DNA from: Thermodesulfobacteriota bacterium
GTDB taxonomy: Bacteria; Desulfobacterota; DSM-4660; Desulfatiglandales; HGW-15
Direction: 5' to 3'
NCBI GenBank assembly: GCA_025454125.1
Contig: JALOPA010000141.1
Span: forward strand, 1-6,110
DNA length: 6,110 nt
This document shows, one piece after another, positions 1 through 5,386 of this stretch (positions are counted from its first letter, which is position 1; every line of letters starts with the position of its first letter). A program made the position numbers and the translations under genes. The notes beneath the pieces are model-generated. The model had not been told where the DNA came from. It ran no database searches and worked only from the letters and a program-made list of their open reading frames with translations.

Positions 1-1619
1 TCCAGGCGGTCGGGGTGTGCTTTCTTCATGCCTACTGCAACCCTGCTCATGAGCAGAGGATGAGGGAAATCATAGAGAAGTCGGCTCCTCACCTCTTCAT
101 TTCATTGTCTTCTGAAGTGATCCCGGCGATTCGAGAGTATGAACGGACGTCCACAACGGTGGCCAATGCTTATGTCCAACCTTTAGTTACAGGATACCTT
201 GAACAGCTTAACGCTCGTCTAGGTAACGAAGGTTTCACAGGCCAATTGTATCTCATGATGTCCAACGGCGCGATCATGACTCCTGAAGTGGCCAAGAGGT
301 ATCCTGTCCGCATGTTGGAGAGTGGCCCGGCTGCCGGGGCCTTGGGTGCCGCTTATATGGCGGGTCGAGGGGATTATCCACGAGTGGTGTCCTTCGACAT
401 GGGAGGGACTACGGCCAAGACCTGCTTGATCGATGACGGAAACCCCTTGTTGGCTCCCGAATTCGAAGCCGCAAGGGTCGGTCGTTTTAAGAAAGGCAGT
501 GGACTTCCCATTCAGATACCGGCCATAGAAATGATCGAGATTGGAGCAGGCGGGGGAAGTATTGCAAGAGTGGATGAACTGGGTCTGCTCAAGGTGGGAC
601 CGGACAGCTCCGGTGCCTCGCCCGGCCCGGTCTGCTATGGTCTCGGCGGAACGGAGCCCACTGTGACGGACGCTGATCTCGTTCTAGGTTATCTGAATCC
701 AGATTATTTCCTGGGTGGGAAAATGAGACTCTATAGGGAGGCTGCCGAGGAAGCCATCCTCCAAAAGATCGCAAAACCCATTCACATGACGACGTTGCAG
801 GCCGCATGGGGCATTCACGAGGTGGTTTGCGAGAATATGGCCATCGCGTCGCGGATCCACGTCCTGGAGAGGGGGCGCGATCCCAGAAGCTATGCGATGC
901 TGGCCATGGGGGGGGCGGGGCCGGTCCACGCCGTTCGGGTGGCGCAAAAACTGGGCATTGGGCGGGTCATTATGCCAAGAGCGGCGGGGGTGTTTTCTGC
1001 TCTCGGAATGCTGGTTGCGCCGGTGGCTTTCGATTATGTGCGCACTCGGTACATGGTGCTCGGGGAGGCTGAACTGGAATGGGTACAAGAGACTTTCCTG
1101 GACATGAGCCGGACAGGAAAAGAGCGCCTCAAGGCGATGGGAATACCGGGGGACCAATCCGTTGAGTACCGGTCTGCGGATATGCGCTATCGGGGGCAGG
1201 GACACGAGATCAAGGTCCCGCTCCCTGAGGGAAAGATCGATGGAGCCTGGCTTGAGGCGTGCCGGAAGGCATTCGATCATGCCTATCGCACGATTTACCA
1301 CAGGACCATGGAGGGAATCCCGGTCGAGGTGGTGAACTGGAGATGTCTGGTCTCGGCACCTGTGGACGATATCCCCATGGAATCCTCGCTCTCTCAGTTC
1401 GGACAGCTGGACGATGCATTCAAGGGAAGTCGATTGGCCTTCTTTCCCGGCTCCCAGAAAATGACGGAATGCCGGGTCTATGAGCGTGACCGCTTGCCCG
1501 CAGGAGTGAAAATAAAGGGTCCCGCCATTATCGAGGAGATAGAATCGACGGCGATCATTCATCCCGGCGACCGGGTGGTGGTCGCCCAGGCGGGAAACCT
1601 GATCGTGGACCTGCATTGA
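1..1619 (+). CDS. hyuA: HyuA-family hydantoinase/oxoprolinase/acetone-carboxylase-like ATPase subunit, 5'-truncated
   Basis: The reading frame is open from the first full codon at position 3, so the gene starts before the window. The GTG at 15 is an internal Val, because the codons before it continue the family pattern (helix ending in NPAHEQ). About 538 residues are visible; family members are usually near 700, so roughly the first 150-180, including the first phosphate-binding loop, are missing. Visible landmarks are the NAYVQP region, the SGPAAG motif, the second phosphate loop DMGGTTAK (from about 396), EIGAGGGS (about 537-560), CYGLGG with PTVTDAD (about 633-680), GGAGPVHA (about 909-932) and a C-terminal beta domain ending PGDRVVV...GNLIVDL. 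Known HyuA proteins are ASKHA-fold ATPases that work with a HyuB partner in ATP-dependent hydantoin or 5-oxoproline opening, or in acetone or acetophenone carboxylation. The family call is firm. The substrate cannot be read from sequence, and no HyuB follows downstream. Confidence 0.93.
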   Translation, partial: QAVGVCFLHAYCNPAHEQRMREIIEKSAPHLFISLSSEVIPAIREYERTSTTVANAYVQPLVTGYLEQLNARLGNEGFTGQLYLMMSNGAIMTPEVAKRYPVRMLESGPAAGALGAAYMAGRGDYPRVVSFDMGGTTAKTCLIDDGNPLLAPEFEAARVGRFKKGSGLPIQIPAIEMIEIGAGGGSIARVDELGLLKVGPDSSGASPGPVCYGLGGTEPTVTDADLVLGYLNPDYFLGGKMRLYREAAEEAILQKIAKPIHMTTLQAAWGIHEVVCENMAIASRIHVLERGRDPRSYAMLAMGGAGPVHAVRVAQKLGIGRVIMPRAAGVFSALGMLVAPVAFDYVRTRYMVLGEAELEWVQETFLDMSRTGKERLKAMGIPGDQSVEYRSADMRYRGQGHEIKVPLPEGKIDGAWLEACRKAFDHAYRTIYHRTMEGIPVEVVNWRCLVSAPVDDIPMESSLSQFGQLDDAFKGSRLAFFPGSQKMTECRVYERDRLPAGVKIKGPAIIEEIESTAIIHPGDRVVVAQAGNLIVDLH

Positions 1620-1673
1620 GGCGTCCGGGTAAAGGGAAGGGTGATGCTTCGCACGGGATTGAGAGAAACAGAA

Positions 1674-1694
1674 GGGCGAACGCCTTTCGCGCCC
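1674..1694 (+). other. possible imperfect hairpin in the hyuA-rraA-like gap
   Basis: GGGCGAA (1674-1680) can pair with TTCGCGCCC (1686-1694) across a five-base loop, leaving a two-base bulge in the 3' arm. No T run follows, so it does not look like an intrinsic terminator. It could be an RNA processing or stability element, or chance in GC-rich DNA. Seen by eye only; no folding energy was computed. Confidence 0.22.
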
Positions 1695-1719
1695 ATGAAG
1701 AGGGGTGCGCTGGTAACCT

Positions 1720-1754
1720 AAGGCAATTCGCACATTTTTGCCCTTCTTTATTTT
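1720..1754 (+). terminator. weak candidate intrinsic terminator or attenuator after the HyuA-family gene
   Basis: AAGGCAA (1720-1726) pairs with TTGCCCTT (1738-1745) if one C is bulged, giving a seven-base-pair stem with an 11-base loop. It is followed by a T-rich stretch (CTTTATTTT, 1746-1754). This arrangement could end or dampen transcription from the HyuA-family gene before the RraA-like gene. The stem is short, the loop large and the T run is broken by an A, so termination is probably partial at best. Confidence 0.3.
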
Positions 1755-1768
1755 AGGGAGGCGGGGAC

Positions 1769-1774
1769 GAGGGA
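1769..1774 (+). promoter_or_regulatory. ribosome binding site of the RraA-like gene
   Basis: A purine-rich GAGGGA lies six bases before the ATG at 1781 and supports that start. A second purine stretch (AGGGAG, 1755-1760) is too far from this ATG, and no other in-frame start lies near it. Confidence 0.5.
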
Positions 1775-1780
1775 AAGAGA

Positions 1781-2554
1781 ATGGGAGATCAGGGAACAAA
1801 AAAAGAGACGGACGTCAAGTTCACCGGCGCCGTATCCCGCGAACGGATCAGGCCATGGGACTTCAAGAGACTTTCACCGGAGGTCATCGCACGATACTTG
1901 AAGATTGAAGACTTGACCTCTACGGTCTCCGACATCCTGGACAGGATGGGAATTCGGTGTGCAATCCCGGCCTCTGTGCTTCAGCCCATCATCCCCGGAA
2001 GGAAAATCGCTGGTTGTGCGACAACGGCCAGGCACGGTCCCGAGCGCAAGGAGGTGAGCCGGATGGCATCGGACAAGGATCCGGTGCGCCTGGGGATGAG
2101 GGATGTGCGCTCTATCGCACTGCCGGGGGATGTCCTCGTGTATGACGGGGGGGGCCGGGCCGACGTCTCGAGCGGGGGCCGTCTTGCCGTCGTTTTTTCA
2201 AAGTTCAAGGGTTTTGCGGGATCCATCTTTGACTGCGGGGTTCGGGATGTGGATGCGATTCGAGAGATGGATTACCCCACGTGGGCCAGAGGAATCACTC
2301 CCATTACAGGAAAGTACCGGTTCGAAACGCTGGAGATCAACGGCCCCGTAGTGATCGCCGGAATTCAGGTTCTCCCGGGAGATCTCATCCTGGCCGATAC
2401 GAGCGGTGTGGTGGTTGTTCCCAAGGAAAAGGCAGAAGAGGTCTTGAAGATCGCGGAAGAAGCAGCGGGGAAGGAAAGCGAATTGATCCAGGCCATCCGG
2501 CGTGGAGCCTCTCTGGATGAGTTGAACAAGATCCTTCCGATGGACAAGTGGTAG
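1781..2554 (+). CDS. RraA-like protein of the HMG/CHA aldolase fold
   Basis: The 257-residue product has the RraA / 4-hydroxy-4-methyl-2-oxoglutarate aldolase architecture. After an N-terminal stretch of about 30 residues come the helix TVSDILDRMG, the PGRKIAGCA strand, LPGDVLVYDGGG (D122), the pair Arg155-Asp156 in FDCGVRDVDAI, and the C-terminal signature VLPGDLILAD...GVVVVP. In characterised bacterial aldolases the equivalent Arg binds the pyruvate carboxylate and the Asp helps hold the divalent metal, so the catalytic core looks intact. Such enzymes cleave 4-hydroxy-4-methyl-2-oxoglutarate or related acids to pyruvate plus an oxoacid, and many decarboxylate oxaloacetate. Similar proteins are often mislabelled dimethylmenaquinone methyltransferase, or named after the RNase E regulator RraA. 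At 257 residues it is longer than typical RraA (about 160) and HMG aldolase (about 220-240). Its neighbours, a HyuA-type gene and a 2-oxoacid oxidoreductase, favour a catabolic lyase that feeds a 2-oxoacid forward. The exact substrate is unknown. Confidence 0.87.
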   Translation: MGDQGTKKETDVKFTGAVSRERIRPWDFKRLSPEVIARYLKIEDLTSTVSDILDRMGIRCAIPASVLQPIIPGRKIAGCATTARHGPERKEVSRMASDKDPVRLGMRDVRSIALPGDVLVYDGGGRADVSSGGRLAVVFSKFKGFAGSIFDCGVRDVDAIREMDYPTWARGITPITGKYRFETLEINGPVVIAGIQVLPGDLILADTSGVVVVPKEKAEEVLKIAEEAAGKESELIQAIRRGASLDELNKILPMDKW

Positions 2555-2606
2555 GGGGAGGCTCCGACGGAACAGGATATCGGCATTGGTGCTTGGGTTG
2601 TTGAAT

Positions 2607-2612
2607 GGAGGC
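2607..2612 (+). promoter_or_regulatory. Shine-Dalgarno sequence that sets the korD start
   Basis: GGAGGC lies six bases before the ATG at 2619. The reading frame is open back to a TTG at 2586, but that would add an 11-residue leader atypical of the ferredoxin family and would put this site inside the gene. The ATG at 2619 is therefore preferred. Confidence 0.75.
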
Positions 2613-2618
2613 GTTTTA

Positions 2619-2831
2619 ATGGTGAGATCGAAAAGAAAGGTTGAAAGAATCGATATTAACTTGAAGTGGTGTAAACGTTGCGGCATTTGTGCGGCCTTTT
2701 GCCCCGGAGGCGTTTACGACAGGGCCCCTTCAGGGGAGCCCAAACCGGTCAGGATTCAAGATTGCACGGAGTGCCGCATGTGTGAGCTGTATTGTCCTGA
2801 ATATGCGGTGACCGTGACGGAGGAGGCTTAG
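2619..2831 (+). CDS. korD: 2-oxoacid:ferredoxin oxidoreductase, delta (ferredoxin-like) subunit
   Basis: A 70-residue protein with two complete CxxCxxCxxxCP motifs: Cys18, 21, 24 and 28 (CKRCGICAAFCP), and Cys49, 52, 55 and 59 (CTECRMCELYCP). This is the bacterial-type two-[4Fe-4S] ferredoxin subunit that passes electrons from the catalytic beta subunit towards external ferredoxin. The start at 2619 is chosen for its well-spaced GGAGGC site; a TTG 33 bases upstream is a poorer choice. Its stop codon directly abuts the korA start, so translation is probably coupled. Size, basic N-terminus and position first in a delta-alpha-beta-gamma order match KorD of 2-oxoglutarate-type enzymes. On sequence alone a generic 2[4Fe-4S] ferredoxin could not be excluded, but the context makes the subunit assignment strong. 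Confidence 0.92.
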   Translation: MVRSKRKVERIDINLKWCKRCGICAAFCPGGVYDRAPSGEPKPVRIQDCTECRMCELYCPEYAVTVTEEA

Positions 2832-3959
2832 ATGTCGGAATTCAAACTGATGCAAGGAAATGAGGCCGTGGCCGAAGGGGCGATCGCCGCAGGCGTTCGA
2901 TTTTTCGCCGGGTATCCCATCACGCCCGCGACCGAGATTGCCGAGTACATGTCCCGGCGGCTTCCGCAGGTGGGAGGGGTGTTTATCCAGATGGAGGATG
3001 AACTGGGGAGTATCTCCGCAACACTCGGCGCTTCCGTCGGCGGCGTCAAAGCCCTGACGGCAACGAGTGGCCCGGGGATGTCCCTGTACGGAGAGAATAT
3101 CGGCCAGTCTCTTGTGGCGGAGATTCCTGTGGTGATGGTCAATGTTCAGCGAACCGGACCCGGAACCGGTTCCGTAACCCCTTCACAGCAGGATGTGATG
3201 CAGGCCAAGTGGGGAACTCACGGGGATGCAACAGGGATCGCTCTTGTTCCATCCACGGTCCAGGAAGCCTATGACCTGGCCATAAAAGGCGTTTATCTGT
3301 CTGAGCGTTTCCGAGCTCCTGTGACCATTCTGATGGACACGTTCATCGGCCATCTGAAGGAGAAGATCCGTTTGAGAAGCCCCGAGGAACTCCCCTCTAT
3401 CGAACGGCCTCGCCCCAAGGTCCTACCGAAGGAATATAAATGCTATCAGCCCGACGATCGGGGGGTCCCACCTATGGCGGACTTTGGAGGCCCATACCGA
3501 TCGAAGATCCTGGGCAACATGCATGATGAAGGGGGCAAGTATTCGAGGAATCCGAAGGTGTTTGAAAACCTGATCCGAAGGCTGAGGGATAAGATCCTGA
3601 AATATCCGGAAGAGTACGAGTTCCTCGAGAGGAGTCACATGGAGGACGCGGACATTGCCATTTTTGCCTATGGAACCCCTTCCCGGGCAGCCAAGACCGC
3701 CATCCGTATGGCGCGGGAGAGCGGAATTCGTGCAGGGTTGGTGAGGCCTGCCACCGTGTGGCCGTTTCCCCTGAATGCGGTTTCAAAAATCGCCGAAAGG
3801 GTCGGTCATTTTCTGGTCGTCGAGATGAATCTCGGGCAGATGGTGTTGGAAGTGGAGCGAGCGGTGTGCGGGAAATCAAAGGTTTCCTTCTTGGGAAGTG
3901 TGGGGGGCGTCACCCTATCTCCCGGGGAGATCCTCCAAAAAATCAAGGAGGTCCTGTGA
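2832..3959 (+). CDS. korA: 2-oxoacid:ferredoxin oxidoreductase, alpha subunit
   Basis: The 375-residue product has the normal length for KorA/VorB-type alpha subunits. The N-terminal pyrimidine-binding domain carries GYPITPATE (residues 27-35), a conserved acidic patch MEDE (54-57), TSGPGMSL (78-85) and a QRTGPGTG segment. The C-terminal transketolase-like domain starts near residue 275 (ADIAIFAYGT) and contains the LVRPATVWPFP and VVEMNLGQM blocks. With KorB it forms the thiamine diphosphate active site that oxidatively decarboxylates a 2-oxoacid to acyl-CoA and reduces ferredoxin. AGGAGG at 2821-2826 sits five bases before the ATG, inside the end of korD. The short HDEGG stretch before the C-terminal domain is also usual in the family. 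Whether the substrate is 2-oxoglutarate, a branched 2-oxoacid or something else cannot be decided here, so the symbol reflects family and gene order only. Confidence 0.93.
   Translation: MSEFKLMQGNEAVAEGAIAAGVRFFAGYPITPATEIAEYMSRRLPQVGGVFIQMEDELGSISATLGASVGGVKALTATSGPGMSLYGENIGQSLVAEIPVVMVNVQRTGPGTGSVTPSQQDVMQAKWGTHGDATGIALVPSTVQEAYDLAIKGVYLSERFRAPVTILMDTFIGHLKEKIRLRSPEELPSIERPRPKVLPKEYKCYQPDDRGVPPMADFGGPYRSKILGNMHDEGGKYSRNPKVFENLIRRLRDKILKYPEEYEFLERSHMEDADIAIFAYGTPSRAAKTAIRMARESGIRAGLVRPATVWPFPLNAVSKIAERVGHFLVVEMNLGQMVLEVERAVCGKSKVSFLGSVGGVTLSPGEILQKIKEVL
3945..3952 (+). promoter_or_regulatory. Shine-Dalgarno sequence that sets the korB start
   Basis: AAGGAGGT lies within the last codons of korA, and its AGGAGG core is seven bases from the ATG at 3959. 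The korB frame is open back to 3758, but that stretch only overlaps korA in another frame and shows no KorB-like residues. The site therefore fixes the start at 3959. Confidence 0.85.
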
Positions 3960-4807
3960 TGGCGAAGATGGAAAAACAGAGAGATCTTTTGTCCAAATAC
4001 TTTAAAACGCCCGAACTGCCCACCCAGTGGTGCAGCGGTTGCGGTTGCGGGATCGTCAGTCAGTCGCTGATTCGGGCCATGGACCGCACGGGAATCGATC
4101 CGAATCGGTTCGCCTTCGTGACGGGGATCGGCTGCAACGGGTTCATCCCCAGGTACTTGAATTTCAACGAGCTCCATGTGACACATGGGAGAGCCGCTGC
4201 TTATGGGACAGGGCTGAAGCTGGCGCGGCCCGAGCTTGAGGTCATTCTGATCCAGGGCGACGGGGATTGCGCCGCCATCGGCGGTAACCACTTTATCCAT
4301 GCGGCGAGGCGGAACATCAATCTCACGGCGATTGTTTCGAACAATTTTATCTACGGAAGGACCGGCGGCCAGTACGGGCCGACAACCTTTCATGGGGATT
4401 ATGCAACGACCGCTCCTTATGGACTGATCGAGCCCACCTTTGATCTCTGCAAAATGGCGGAGACGGCCGGCGCGACCTATGTGGCCCGAGGGACCGTCTA
4501 TCATGCGGTGCAACTGATCTCCCTGATTGAGAAGGGGATCCGGCACAGAGGGTTTTCCTTTATCGAAATCATTTCGCAATGCCCCACAAACTACGGACGC
4601 AGGAACAGGTCGAGGATGGGATCGACCGGAGTGGAGATGATGCTGTGGCAAAAGGAGCACGCGGTTTCCATTGAAAAAGCCAAAACCATGTCTGAAAAGG
4701 ATCTGGAAGACAAGATCGTGATCGGAACCTTTGTAGACAAAGAAGGACCGGAGTACGTCGACCAGTATGAAAGGCTGAAGGCGAGAGCGTCGAAGGAGGT
4801 TCGTTAA
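3959..4807 (+). CDS. korB: 2-oxoacid:ferredoxin oxidoreductase, beta (thiamine diphosphate) subunit
   Basis: A 282-residue protein of normal KorB length. It has WCSGCGCG (24-31), TGIGCNG (55-61), HVTHGRAAAYGTG, and the thiamine diphosphate/Mg motif GDGD (100-103) followed by Asn128-Asn129 and IYGRTGGQYGPTT. Cys25, Cys28, Cys59 and Cys208 (in SQCPTNYGR) occupy the places of the four ligands of the internal [4Fe-4S] cluster in this enzyme family. Cys30 is an additional cysteine beside the first pair. The subunit carries out decarboxylation and passes electrons to the delta subunit. Its ATG overlaps the korA stop by one base (TGATG), with a strong ribosome site, so the two subunits are probably made in step. 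The start at 3959 is firmly preferred over the longer open frame. Function in an oxidative 2-oxoacid complex is very likely; substrate preference is unresolved. Confidence 0.94.
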   Translation: MAKMEKQRDLLSKYFKTPELPTQWCSGCGCGIVSQSLIRAMDRTGIDPNRFAFVTGIGCNGFIPRYLNFNELHVTHGRAAAYGTGLKLARPELEVILIQGDGDCAAIGGNHFIHAARRNINLTAIVSNNFIYGRTGGQYGPTTFHGDYATTAPYGLIEPTFDLCKMAETAGATYVARGTVYHAVQLISLIEKGIRHRGFSFIEIISQCPTNYGRRNRSRMGSTGVEMMLWQKEHAVSIEKAKTMSEKDLEDKIVIGTFVDKEGPEYVDQYERLKARASKEVR

Positions 4808-4810
4808 GTC

Positions 4811-5386
4811 ATGATTAAGGAGATCAGACTAAGCGGGTCGGGCGGGCAAGGAATTATCCTGATAGGGGATATCCTTGCTGAAGCATCCGGGATCTATGAG
4901 GAAAAGGGTGTAGCGCAGAACACCGCTTATGGAGGTCAGGTGAGGGGAGGGGCGAGCAAGGCGGAAGTCCTTATCGCGGATGCCGGTGAAGAGATCGAGT
5001 ATCCGGAGGTGATCGAGGCCGACATCCTCCTCGCCATGAACCAGGAAGCCCTGGACGGCTTTGCTCAGGAGGTGAAGGATCGGGGAGTGATCATTGTCGA
5101 TACCTCTCATGTGAAACAAATCCCGATGACCAAGGGCCGTGTGCTTCCCTTTCCCATTACAGACATTGCCCAGCAGAAATTCAACAACCCTCTTGTAGCG
5201 AACATGGTGGCGCTGGGGGCGGTGGTCGGCGCCACGCAGGTTGTGTCGGTGGAGGCTGTGGAACGGGCCATTGAAACGAAGGCCCCTGAAGGAACCGCCG
5301 AGTTGAATAAGAAAGCTTTCCGTGTCGGCCTAGAGACTGTACGGGAGGCCGGTGTGAACCCGAAGGAAGAAGCGGGAAACCTATGA
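4811..5386 (+). CDS. korC: 2-oxoacid:ferredoxin oxidoreductase, gamma subunit
   Basis: A 191-residue protein matching the gamma subunit (catalytic domain of pyruvate/ketoisovalerate oxidoreductase type). It begins with the LSGSGGQGI glycine loop (residues 7-15) and has the conserved YGGQVRGG segment (40-47), NQEAL near residue 77 and the NMVALGAVVG helix. In solved relatives this domain packs on the alpha subunit and contributes to CoA binding and complex assembly; it has no iron-sulfur motif, as expected. An AAGGAGGT sequence ends at 4800, ten bases before the ATG, and only three bases separate it from the korB stop. Its stop overlaps the start of the CoA-transferase in an ATGA arrangement, tying the oxidoreductase to the downstream enzyme. 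A short Lys/Glu-rich tail follows the last helix. Together with korD, korA and korB this completes the four-subunit set. Confidence 0.93.
   Translation: MIKEIRLSGSGGQGIILIGDILAEASGIYEEKGVAQNTAYGGQVRGGASKAEVLIADAGEEIEYPEVIEADILLAMNQEALDGFAQEVKDRGVIIVDTSHVKQIPMTKGRVLPFPITDIAQQKFNNPLVANMVALGAVVGATQVVSVEAVERAIETKAPEGTAELNKKAFRVGLETVREAGVNPKEEAGNL

Noticed and set aside
15..17. GTG as the start of the HyuA-family gene
   Set aside because: The frame is open upstream to the window edge and the residues on both sides continue a conserved internal helix, so this is an internal Val in a truncated gene.
61..300. Slightly lower G+C in the first part of the HyuA-family gene
   Set aside because: Counts by line vary between about 43 and 55 percent over short stretches; this is within ordinary local variation and does not show gene transfer or a fusion.
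1711..1726. Possible sigma54 promoter (GG...GC pattern)
   Set aside because: The spacing between GG and GC is nine bases instead of ten, and the flanking bases match the consensus poorly.
684..1799. Long minus-strand open frame (371 codons) opposite the HyuA-family gene
   Set aside because: It lies antisense to a gene with clear family motifs. Its translation is rich in Arg, His and Pro with no recognisable domain, as expected for the complement of a GC-rich gene.
3758..3958. N-terminal extension of korB into korA
   Set aside because: The 67 extra residues are korA read in another frame. The ATG at 3959 has a strong, well-spaced ribosome site and matches the usual KorB N-terminus.
3806..4660. 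Minus-strand open frame (284 codons) opposite korA/korB
   Set aside because: It is the antisense shadow of korB; no domain is visible and the plus-strand gene is certain.
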